Numbered from the stretch's first letter, positions 1 through 5,526 are shown. The stretch: 6,325 nucleotides of DNA from DASVHF01 sp036382695 (GCA_036382695.1 DASVHF010000076.1:1-6325), one strand, 5' to 3'. The notes: generated by a model from the sequence alone, not told the origin. Translations and numbers: made by a program.

Positions 1-17
1 TACTAATCTTTTTTGAC

Positions 18-332
18 TCATCGATTAGCAATTGGGCCTGAAGGCGCTAGGATCTTCACGTTTATTGATTTCACAAAACCTTTTTTCTGGGCGAATCCCT
101 CAACACGTACCAAAGAACTTAGTCTACTAATTTCATTTTCCAATTTTTGGTTCTCTTCTTGCAACACACTGATTTTTTGGTTTGCGGCAGCTAAACGCTG
201 ACCTGATGTGGCTAAAATATTAGAAAAAACTACCCGGGTGAGAAGTAATCCAACGCCAAAGACCATCAACACCGCTAGCGTCGACTTGTAGATTGATTTG
301 TGTTTGTTTTCACTCGAACCATTTCTTGTCAT
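18..332 (-). CDS. ftsL: FtsL/DivIC-like septum formation protein
   Basis: A 104-residue single-pass membrane protein with the architecture of the FtsL/DivIC/septum-formation-initiator group. It has a short basic cytoplasmic N-terminus (residues 1-17), one hydrophobic helix (about 18-40), then a predicted coiled coil (about 44-75, with I54, L57, L64, I68, L71 and L74 in heptad-like spacing) and a short basic tail. FtsL-type proteins bridge the FtsQ/DivIB and FtsW-FtsI parts of the divisome and act outside the membrane. These proteins have little sequence conservation, so the call rests on topology, size and position: it lies directly after mraZ and rsmH, where ftsL sits in many dcw clusters. 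ftsI would be expected next, off the left edge. The ATG at 332-330 is the only start that leaves the basic N-terminus intact; no Shine-Dalgarno site is evident. The gene ends with TGA. DivIC rather than FtsL cannot be excluded. Confidence 0.7.
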   Translation of the reverse strand: MTRNGSSENKHKSIYKSTLAVLMVFGVGLLLTRVVFSNILATSGQRLAAANQKISVLQEENQKLENEISRLSSLVRVEGFAQKKGFVKSINVKILAPSGPIANR

Positions 333-414
333 CTGGGCAGGCCTATTAGGAAAGCAGAAATTCGTCAGCAGAAAGCTATCAACCTAAATCTGCTATCTGA
401 TCTCTGCTATCTGC
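333..414. repeat. Short 14-bp-period repeats in the rsmH-ftsL gap
   Basis: This 82-bp spacer (the second repeat copy ends just before it closes) carries two pairs of short direct repeats, each offset by 14 bp: AGCAGAAA at 353-360 and 367-374, and TCTGCTATCTG at 389-399 and 403-413. AGCAGA (367-372) is also complementary to TCTGCT (389-394), so a weak hairpin could form in the transcript between rsmH and the FtsL-like gene. No gene, terminator with a T-run, or clear promoter is visible here. The function is unknown. Confidence 0.5.
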
Positions 415-1311
415 TTACTGTTTCTCGGCTACTCGCATTTTAGCGCTCCGAGAACGCGGATTTATTAAAACTTCTTCTTCGGTAGGTACAATCGGTCTTT
501 TCGTTAAGATTTTCAAATCACTGCTTTCCCTAAAAAAGTTCTTAACGATCCTATCCTCCAAAGAATGAAAACTTATCACTACCAACCTTCCCTTTTTCCC
601 TAGTAGGTAAGTAGCTCCTTCTAACCCTTTTTTTAAGTTACCTAGTTCGTCATTTACTGCGATTCTCAAAGCCTGAAACGCTCTTGTCGCTGGATGGATC
701 TTCCCTCTCTTGCCAACCACTTGTTGAATAATCTCTGACAACTCCCCAGTCGTCTCAATTTTTTTATTTATTCTGGCCTTGACGATAGCACGAGTAATAC
801 GTCGGCTACTAGGCTCCTCACCAAACTTAGTAAAAAGCTCATTTAACTCCCTCTCGGTTAAACTGTTAATTAAATCTGCCGCTGTAACCGCTAAAGCCGG
901 ATCCATCCGCATATCCAGCGGCCCCAACTTACTAAAAGAAAATCCTCTGGTTGCTTCATCAAGTTGTAAACTCGATAAGCCAAGATCAAACAAAACTCCG
1001 GCTGTTCCCCAAACCCCGAACCTGGAAGCAATTTGCCTAATATCAGCAAAATTCCCTTGAGTGATAGTTAACTTGCCGCCTTGTGCAGTAAGAAAACCCC
1101 TCTTTCTCTCCAACTTAAAAGCGAATTTGATAGCGACATGTTTTACAGCCTCCGGATCAATATCGACACCAAGTACTGCTCCACCGCGTTCCAAAATCCC
1201 CTTTGCGTGGCCACCACCATCCAACGTCGCATCGACATAGGTCTTTCCTTTTTTTATCGCCAATGCTTCCAAAACTTCTTTATATAAAACGCTTTTGTGC
1301 GGTGTACCCAT
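415..1311 (-). CDS. rsmH: 16S rRNA (cytosine-1402-N4)-methyltransferase RsmH (MraW)
   Basis: RsmH methylates N4 of cytosine 1402 in the ribosomal P-site region of 16S rRNA, using S-adenosylmethionine, in the cytoplasm. The 298 residues match the family's usual length of about 300. Visible landmarks are the N-terminal HKSVLYKEVLEAL, the SAM-binding loop VDATLDGGGHA (26-36), the acidic GVDIDPEAV (48-56), a DLGLSS segment (109-114), DMRMDP (133-138), HPATRAFQALRI (206-217), ISFHSLEDR (246-254) and the typical basic C-terminus with NPRSRSAKMR. No key motif is missing. The ATG at 1311-1309 directly abuts the mraZ TAG stop (1314-1312). A good Shine-Dalgarno site (minus-strand GAGAGGAG, core complement CTCCT at 1317-1321) sits 5 bases upstream inside mraZ, so the two genes are probably translationally coupled. 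It is the second gene of the dcw-type operon. Confidence 0.96.
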   Translation of the reverse strand: MGTPHKSVLYKEVLEALAIKKGKTYVDATLDGGGHAKGILERGGAVLGVDIDPEAVKHVAIKFAFKLERKRGFLTAQGGKLTITQGNFADIRQIASRFGVWGTAGVLFDLGLSSLQLDEATRGFSFSKLGPLDMRMDPALAVTAADLINSLTERELNELFTKFGEEPSSRRITRAIVKARINKKIETTGELSEIIQQVVGKRGKIHPATRAFQALRIAVNDELGNLKKGLEGATYLLGKKGRLVVISFHSLEDRIVKNFFRESSDLKILTKRPIVPTEEEVLINPRSRSAKMRVAEKQ

Positions 1312-1743
1312 CTACACTCCTCTCTCTGAAAGCTTCTCCGCAATCTCCTCTCCCCTAGCCTCTAGCTTCTTAGCTAATTTCTCCCAACGCTGCGGATTCC
1401 AAATTTCGATTCTTTCCAAAATACCAACCAAAATTGCCTCTTTTTTTACTCCCGCGTACGCAAGCAGGTACTCGGGTATTTTAATTCTCCCTAAAGCATC
1501 AAACTCTACTTTCGACGCTCCCCCGAAAAGATATCTTTCAAACGCCCGAGTATCTGCCTGTGTTACTGATGAAGCACGCAAGCGAGTAGTCAATTGTTCC
1601 CAACTTGCTCCGGAGTAGAGAAACAAACAGCCATCCAAACCCTTGGTCAGAATGGCTCCTTTGGCTAACTCCACTCTAAATTTTTTAGGTACAGCCAACC
1701 TGCCTTTATAGTCTATATTGTGTTTATATTCACCTAGAAACAT
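1312..1743 (-). CDS. mraZ: Transcriptional regulator MraZ
   Basis: MraZ is a SpoVT/AbrB-fold DNA-binding protein that forms a ring and controls its own dcw operon. The 143-residue protein has the standard start MFLGEYKHNIDYKGR and carries the two family signature DxxxR motifs: DYKGR at 11-15 and DALGR at 82-86, each followed by a hydrophobic/basic IP or VP stretch. Length and motif spacing are normal. The ATG at 1743-1741 is set by the conserved MFLGEY N-terminus. There is no Shine-Dalgarno sequence in front of it, only a hairpin that ends at the start codon. It is the first gene of the minus-strand operon (mraZ, rsmH, FtsL-like). Upstream lie four MraZ-box-like repeats, so negative autoregulation, as known in E. 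coli and Mycoplasma, is the likely control. Confidence 0.97.
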   Translation of the reverse strand: MFLGEYKHNIDYKGRLAVPKKFRVELAKGAILTKGLDGCLFLYSGASWEQLTTRLRASSVTQADTRAFERYLFGGASKVEFDALGRIKIPEYLLAYAGVKKEAILVGILERIEIWNPQRWEKLAKKLEARGEEIAEKLSERGV

Positions 1744-1771
1744 CCCGAAAGGTCGCGTGAGGCCTTACGGG
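1744..1771 (-). promoter_or_regulatory. Hairpin in the mraZ leader abutting the start codon
   Basis: The arms CCCGAAAGG (1744-1752) and CCTTACGGG (1763-1771) are complementary at 8 of 9 positions (one A-A mismatch), with a 10-base loop. In the mraZ transcript this stem ends at the base next to the AUG. A competing near-palindrome, CGTGAGGCCTTACG (1756-1769), overlaps it, so two folds are possible. No ribosome-binding sequence is present in this stretch. A role in limiting mraZ translation is inference. Confidence 0.5.
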
Positions 1772-1830
1772 CAGAATAAGTCCCCTGCTGTCCAGATTAG
1801 GGCAGGCTGAAGAGGGCAGTAGTAAAAAGT
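1772..1830 (-). promoter_or_regulatory. GC-richer part of the mraZ leader with repeated CTGCCC
   Basis: The transcript region between the start-codon hairpin and the repeat array contains GGGCAG three times on the plus strand (1769-1774, 1800-1805, 1814-1819). It also has complementary arms CCTGC (1784-1788) and GCAGG (1802-1806) that could form a small stem. It is visibly richer in G and C than its surroundings, which suits a structured 5' leader. It matches no RNA family I recognise: there is no tRNA T-loop, no SRP RNA core and no RNase P signature. Confidence 0.3.
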
Positions 1831-1870
1831 TGTTACACTTTTTACCACTTTTTACCCTTTTTTACCACTA
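1831..1870 (-). promoter_or_regulatory. MraZ-box array, four 10-bp direct repeats
   Basis: Read on the minus strand, four units follow each other with an exact 10-bp period: TAGTGGTAAA (1870-1861), AAAGGGTAAA (1860-1851), AAGTGGTAAA (1850-1841) and AAGTGTAACA (1840-1831). The pattern AAAGTG followed by G or T fits the MraZ site described in Mycoplasma. The 10-bp helical period with a GTGG/GGG core resembles the TGGG direct repeats bound by E. coli MraZ. The array lies at or just downstream of the predicted mraZ transcription start, a good place for repression. A further inverted copy, GTAAAAAGT (1822-1830), pairs with ACTTTTTAC (1837-1845). Confidence 0.75.
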
Positions 1871-1875
1871 GAGTT

Positions 1876-1904
1876 ATAGTAGTATAGGTGTGGAAAGATG
1901 TCAA
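1876..1904 (-). promoter_or_regulatory. Probable promoter of the mraZ-rsmH operon
   Basis: On the minus strand a perfect -35 box, TTGACA (1904-1899), is followed after 17 bp by TACTAT (1881-1876), which matches four of six positions of the -10 consensus. Transcription would begin near 1870-1868, at the edge of the MraZ-box array, giving a leader of about 125 bases. Nearby TATACT (1886-1881) and TATAAC (1878-1873) are other -10 candidates but are spaced less well from the -35 box. Confidence 0.5.
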
Positions 1905-1951
1905 CCAAAAAAACCCGAATAAATCATCCCTACTAATGATAGGTTCGTTTG

Positions 1952-1960
1952 TGCTATAGT
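1952..1960 (+). promoter_or_regulatory. Extended -10 promoter of the citrate-lyase operon
   Basis: TGCTATAGT fits the extended -10 form TGnTATAAT with one mismatch. No convincing -35 box lies 16-18 bp upstream, which is acceptable for an extended -10 promoter. Transcription would start around 1966-1967, only about 6 bases before the ATG at 1973, so the message would be almost leaderless. This also argues against translation from the upstream TTG at 1949. Confidence 0.45.
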
Positions 1961-1972
1961 TTAAGTTCTACT

Positions 1973-2602
1973 ATGGAATTAGACGACTTATTTGATTTTT
2001 CTAAACTTGAACATAAAGAATTGTTCGAAGGTGCAGTAAACCTGTGGGATCCACTAACTCGCTTAGAAAAATATTTAGAGTCGGTATGTGACGGTGAGTT
2101 AATCGTCGGTAAGAACACCACGATTCACTCTTCAGCCGAAATAAAAGGACTGGCTATCATTGGCGACGGGGTAGAAATAAGGAATAACGTTCTATTACGA
2201 GAGGGTGTAGTAATCGGCGATGGCTGTGTAATCGGCCATGCAAGTGAAATCAAGCATTCGATAATTTTGGCAAATAGTAAAATTCCTCACCTTAATTACG
2301 TCGGTGATTCTATTGTGGGCAATGACGTTAACCTGGGAGCTGGGGTAATATTAGCCAATTATAAGGCTGGCGTGAAAAAACTAGAAGTAGAAATCGGCAG
2401 CGGAAAAATCTCTTCTAAACTTAAAAAACTTGGAGCATTTGTAGGAGACGGGGTAAAAATAGGTTCAAACACGGTATGCAACCCAGGCACAATAATCGGC
2501 AAAAATACTCTAATTTATCCTTTATGTGCTGTAAGAGGTACGATAGAGGCAAACAAAATAGTGAAGTGTAAAATGGAACTTGTTATAGAGAAGAAAATAT
2601 GA
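1973..2602 (+). CDS. GlmU C-terminal-like left-handed beta-helix acyltransferase, no nucleotidyltransferase domain
   Basis: This 209-residue protein is built from hexapeptide repeats that form a left-handed beta-helix, preceded by about 40 residues of helix-like sequence (HKELFEG, DPLTRLEKYL). It resembles the acetyltransferase half of GlmU but has no pyrophosphorylase domain. From the ATG, the positions matching E. coli GlmU acetyltransferase active-site residues are kept: K94 in SEIKHS, the catalytic-type H106 and Y109 in PHLNYVGD, N120 in VNLGAG and N129-Y130 in ANYKAG. Acetyl transfer to an amino sugar phosphate is therefore plausible, but the real substrate is not known. An in-frame TTG at 1949 would add eight residues. 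I prefer the ATG because the promoter overlaps the TTG and the added residues look non-conserved. The TGA stop overlaps the next gene's ATG (ATGA at 2599-2602), so it is the first gene of the citrate-lyase operon. Confidence 0.82.
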   Translation: MELDDLFDFSKLEHKELFEGAVNLWDPLTRLEKYLESVCDGELIVGKNTTIHSSAEIKGLAIIGDGVEIRNNVLLREGVVIGDGCVIGHASEIKHSIILANSKIPHLNYVGDSIVGNDVNLGAGVILANYKAGVKKLEVEIGSGKISSKLKKLGAFVGDGVKIGSNTVCNPGTIIGKNTLIYPLCAVRGTIEANKIVKCKMELVIEKKI

Positions 2603-3810
2603 GGCTTTACGAGTACGAGGGTAAAGAACTTCTTAAAAAAGAAGGCATCCTTACCCCTACAGGTAAGATTATATCTACAAGCTCAGAAGCGGACAGTGTT
2701 GAATTACCAGCTATTGTCAAAGCCCAAGTTTTAAGCGGAGGCCGCGGAAAATCGCATCTTATAGTACCGTGTAAAAGTAGAAGTGAGGTAGATTCTGCTG
2801 TAAAGAAATTGTTGGGAAAAGAAATTGCTAGCCAAAAAATCGAGAAAATTTTAATAGAGCAATATCTTTTCGAAAAAGTTGGCGAGTACTATTTAAGTAT
2901 AACTTACGATACTTCAACCCGTGGACCGGTTGTTCTGATCTCAAAAAAGGGTGGTGTCAACGTTGAGGAACTGGTCAAGGAGAAGGGCTCTATTCAAAAG
3001 CTTGAAGTAAACCCCCTAGTTAGTTTCCACCCATGGATGGCCAGGCAAATCCTCGCAAAATCAGGTTTCGGTGGTGTGCACTTTCTTTCGATGACAAAAA
3101 TATTGTCGGGCGTGTGGAATATATTCAATAAATATGATGCAAGATTGGTCGAAATCAACCCCCTAATTGAAACCGAGGATGAGGAGTTTTACGCTGCCGA
3201 TGCAAAGGTAATTTTGGATGACGACGCACTTTTTCGCCAAGGCGAGATTGGATTTGAACCAAGAGACCCTCTCGGAAGAAAACCAACTGAATCTGAGGCA
3301 GCTGCCAAAGAGGTTGATAAAAATGACCATAGAGGCTCTGCTGGTTCCTCATATATCGAATTGGATGGTGATGTAGCTATTATTGCGGCCGGTGGTGGGG
3401 GCTCGATGGTAAATATCGACGCGCTTGTTGCACTTGGTGGCAGACCGGCTAACTATACGGAACATTCTGGTAATCCACCGGCAGAAAAGATTGAAAAATT
3501 AACCAAAATAGTACTTTCTAAAAAAGACTTGAACGGTTGCTGGTTTGTCGGCGCTACCGCAAACTTTACTGATATATACGAAACCTTGAGTGGGTTCGTC
3601 GCAGGGTTGAGATCCATTAAACCGAGACCTGCTTACCCAATCGTAATCCGACGAGGAGGACCAAGGTATCAAGAAGCTTTTAAAATGCTACGTGAGGTAG
3701 AAAAAAAAGAAGGATTTGACTTTCATATATTTGGGCCTGAAACCCCAATGACTTCTACAGCAAAGGTAATGGTCGAATCAGTCAACAAATACAAAGGAAA
3801 AAATAAATGA
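2599..3810 (+). CDS. ATP-citrate lyase / citryl-CoA synthetase, beta (ATP-grasp) subunit
   Basis: A 403-residue protein related to SucC. The N-terminal ATP-grasp half is succinyl-CoA-synthetase-like: YEYEGKELL (4-12), KAQVLSGGRGK (41-51), EINPL (185-189) and ALFRQ (210-214). The C-terminal half is not SucC-like. It has AAGGGGSM (263-270), ANFT (321-324), IRRGGPRYQEA (350-360) and FGPETPMT (378-385), which line up with the human ATP-citrate lyase segments containing SIANFT, VRRGGPNYQEG and FGTETHMT. In that enzyme, as I recall the crystal structure, N346, T348 and R379 of these segments hold citrate; the counterparts here would be N322, T324 and R352. The likely role is ATP-driven activation of citrate to citryl-CoA together with the alpha subunit. 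It overlaps both neighbours by ATGA. Plain succinyl-CoA synthetase beta is the main alternative; the citrate motifs make it less likely. Confidence 0.85.
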   Translation: MRLYEYEGKELLKKEGILTPTGKIISTSSEADSVELPAIVKAQVLSGGRGKSHLIVPCKSRSEVDSAVKKLLGKEIASQKIEKILIEQYLFEKVGEYYLSITYDTSTRGPVVLISKKGGVNVEELVKEKGSIQKLEVNPLVSFHPWMARQILAKSGFGGVHFLSMTKILSGVWNIFNKYDARLVEINPLIETEDEEFYAADAKVILDDDALFRQGEIGFEPRDPLGRKPTESEAAAKEVDKNDHRGSAGSSYIELDGDVAIIAAGGGGSMVNIDALVALGGRPANYTEHSGNPPAEKIEKLTKIVLSKKDLNGCWFVGATANFTDIYETLSGFVAGLRSIKPRPAYPIVIRRGGPRYQEAFKMLREVEKKEGFDFHIFGPETPMTSTAKVMVESVNKYKGKNK

Positions 3811-4706
3811 GTATTTTAGTCGGCAAAAATACAAAAGTCTTAGTCCAAGGAGCCACGGGGAAAGAAGGCCAGCGTTCTATTTCTCAAATGCTCTCTTACG
3901 GCACAAAGGTTTTAGCCGGTGTCACACCTGGAAAAGGCGGTCAGGAAGTAGAAGGGGTAGCTGTTTTTAATACGGTAGAAGAAGCCCTGAACAGATTTCC
4001 TGAAATAAACACTTCGTTTGTTGCTGTCCCCAAGCAAATGGCGAAAGATGCAGTTTTGGAAGCGATTGCTCACAAGATTCCATTGATTAATATCTTAACC
4101 GAACATATGCCAATTGCTGATACTGCTTACATTGTCGCCTACGCCAAGGATAAAAAGGTAAGAATCGTCGGTCCCTCCTCGATCGGAATTATCTCTCCAG
4201 GTAAAGCAAAATTAGGTAGCATTGGTGGCGACAATCCAGACTTTTCGTTCGCACCAGGAAATATAGGGGTTATTTCAAAAAGCGGAGGTATGAGTAGCGA
4301 AGTTTCTTATATTTTGAAAAAAACAGGCTTTGGCCAATCAACTGTGGTTGGAATCGGTGGAGACATAATAGTAGGTTCGACATTTGCCGATCTTATGGTA
4401 GAATTTGAGGAAAACCGCGAAACAGCTGCTTTAGTTTTGTTTGGCGAGGTCGGTGGAACCTATGAAGAAGAAGCAGCGCAACTTATTAAGAATAACGGAT
4501 TTACGAAACCTGTAGCTGCATTTATTTCTGGTATCTTCGCTGAAATGATACCCTCTGGGACCACTTTGGGACACGCTGGTGCAATTATTGAAGCGGGTAA
4601 AGGACATAGGGTTGATAAAATTAAAGCTCTGGAATCTGTAGGTGTCAAAATTGCCGAGATTCCGGATGACCTTCCAAATTTGCTTAATAAAGTTCTGAAA
4701 AAATAA
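3807..4706 (+). CDS. ATP-citrate lyase / citryl-CoA synthetase, alpha (CoA-binding, phospho-histidine) subunit
   Basis: A 299-residue SucD-type subunit. The N-terminal CoA-binding Rossmann domain is close to SucD: VLVQGATGKEG (11-21) and GVTPGKGG (38-45). The ligase domain carries the phosphorylated histidine H256 in GHAGA (255-259) and a GEVGG motif (213-217). Two places differ from SucD and resemble ATP-citrate lyase: VGPSSIG at 121-127 instead of the GPNCPG form, and the loop SKSGGMSSE (157-165), which parallels SRSGGMSNE rather than SRSGTLTYE. The subunit would carry the phosphate on H256 and transfer it to citrate, forming citryl-phosphate and then citryl-CoA. The start ATG overlaps the beta-subunit stop (ATGA, 3807-3810) and has a Shine-Dalgarno site AAAGGA at 3793-3798. 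The next gene begins 3 bases after its stop. Confidence 0.87.
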   Translation: MSILVGKNTKVLVQGATGKEGQRSISQMLSYGTKVLAGVTPGKGGQEVEGVAVFNTVEEALNRFPEINTSFVAVPKQMAKDAVLEAIAHKIPLINILTEHMPIADTAYIVAYAKDKKVRIVGPSSIGIISPGKAKLGSIGGDNPDFSFAPGNIGVISKSGGMSSEVSYILKKTGFGQSTVVGIGGDIIVGSTFADLMVEFEENRETAALVLFGEVGGTYEEEAAQLIKNNGFTKPVAAFISGIFAEMIPSGTTLGHAGAIIEAGKGHRVDKIKALESVGVKIAEIPDDLPNLLNKVLKK

Positions 4707-4709
4707 TTT

Positions 4710-5468
4710 ATGACAGAAAAAAATTGGAAAAGCGCCATAACGGGACATTTTGAAGGAGTATCCCACGTCCGTGGGTACAAACTCACCGAAATGCTCAAAA
4801 AACTTTCTTTCACTCAGGCTATTTTTCTCGTTCTTAAAGGAGAGCTTCCGAACAAAAAGGAAGAAACTATGCTAAACGCAATTCTTGTGGCCAGTATTGA
4901 CCATGGTATGGAAGCCCCCTCAACAACTACCGCACGAATAACCGCTTCTTGCGGCGTTCCACTTTCAACCGCTGTTGCCAACGGGGTCGCTGCAATCGGA
5001 GATTCCCACGGTGGGGCGATTGATAAGGCGGCTAAGATTTTTCAAGAAGTCGTTGAAAAAGACAAATCGGGAACTGAAATAGTCGAAAAAGCCCGCTTCA
5101 AGGGTGAACGGGTCCCAGGTTACGGACATAGGGTTTACGCCACAGATCCGAGGACGGTAGCACTTTTGGAAGTTGCTGAGAAAACTGGTTTTAAAGGGAA
5201 GTATATCCAGGTAGCCTTGGAAATCGAAAAAGAGCTAGAAAAAGCCGTTGGTAAGAAGCTTTGTTTGAACATTGATGGTGTTACGGCTGCTCTAATAAGT
5301 GAAATGGGTTTTGATTGGAGGCTAGGAAAAGGATTTTTCATTATTGGCCGCATCGCTGGATTGGTGGCTCACGTTTACGAGGAACAAACTAGGGAAAAAC
5401 CCGTCCGCCGCATTAGCGAGGAAGACGTCGAATATGACGGCCCCAAACCCCGCAAACTACCTAAATAG
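4710..5468 (+). CDS. Citryl-CoA lyase (ATP-citrate lyase C-terminal-like, citrate synthase fold)
   Basis: The 252-residue protein is a short member of the citrate synthase superfamily, close in length to citryl-CoA lyase and the C-terminal domain of ATP-citrate lyase, and far shorter than usual citrate synthases (about 370-430). Landmarks are SIDHGMEAPSTTTAR (62-76), AIGDSHGGAID (95-105), PGYGHRVYATDPR (136-148), LNIDGVTAALISEMG (186-200) and GRIAGLVAHVYEE (213-225). H100, H140 and D189 correspond to the catalytic His-His-Asp of citrate synthase. It probably cleaves citryl-CoA to acetyl-CoA and oxaloacetate. Human ATP-citrate lyase has Phe where H100 stands (GDRFGGA), so this protein keeps a more citrate-synthase-like site, and synthesis of citrate is a real alternative. 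It begins 3 bases after the alpha subunit stop, with no Shine-Dalgarno site, so translation is probably coupled. Confidence 0.85.
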   Translation: MTEKNWKSAITGHFEGVSHVRGYKLTEMLKKLSFTQAIFLVLKGELPNKKEETMLNAILVASIDHGMEAPSTTTARITASCGVPLSTAVANGVAAIGDSHGGAIDKAAKIFQEVVEKDKSGTEIVEKARFKGERVPGYGHRVYATDPRTVALLEVAEKTGFKGKYIQVALEIEKELEKAVGKKLCLNIDGVTAALISEMGFDWRLGKGFFIIGRIAGLVAHVYEEQTREKPVRRISEEDVEYDGPKPRKLPK

Positions 5469-5526
5469 CACGCTTCATAACTAAATAATTCCACTTCGTT
5501 CAATAATTTAGGTACTCTTACGTGCT
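5467..5526. repeat. Nested inverted repeats after the citrate-lyase operon
   Basis: An outer pair AGCACG (5467-5472) / CGTGCT (5521-5526) encloses an inner pair CTAAATAATT (5481-5490) / AATAATTTAG (5502-5511), the latter with one mismatch and an 11-base loop. The outer left arm overlaps the lyase stop codon. A second small hairpin, CCAC-TCC-GTGG (5531-5541), follows. The set could form a 3'-end structure for the operon transcript, but no T-run of the kind needed for a classical intrinsic terminator follows directly. The rest of 5527-5553 shows nothing I can name. Confidence 0.4.

Noticed and set aside
779..1060. Plus-strand open frame opposite rsmH (also 1081-1287 and 1295-1618 opposite rsmH and mraZ)
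   Set aside because: These lie antisense to well-supported genes, have no recognisable domains, and are expected by chance in long coding regions.
1744..1830. A small structured RNA gene (tRNA, SRP RNA, RNase P RNA)
   Set aside because: It is GC-rich and foldable, but there is no tRNA T-loop or acceptor pairing, no SRP core and no RNase P conserved regions, and it is too short for RNase P. It is better read as the mraZ leader.
1949..1972. TTG start adding eight residues to the beta-helix acyltransferase
   Set aside because: The extended -10 promoter overlaps this segment, there is no Shine-Dalgarno site for it, and the added residues do not look like the family N-terminus. The ATG at 1973 is preferred.
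2599..4706. Ordinary succinyl-CoA synthetase (sucC-sucD)
   Set aside because: The overall fold and length fit, but ANFT, RRGGP-YQE and FG-ET-MT in beta and GGMSSE in alpha match ATP-citrate lyase, and a citryl-CoA lyase follows directly. Kept only as the alternative.
4431..4813. Minus-strand open frames across the alpha-subunit/lyase junction
   Set aside because: They are antisense to clearly conserved genes and have no family resemblance.
4710..5468. Full-length citrate synthase (gltA)
   Set aside because: At 252 residues it lacks the extra large-domain helices of citrate synthase and fits the citryl-CoA lyase / ACL C-terminal length. Citrate-forming activity is not excluded.
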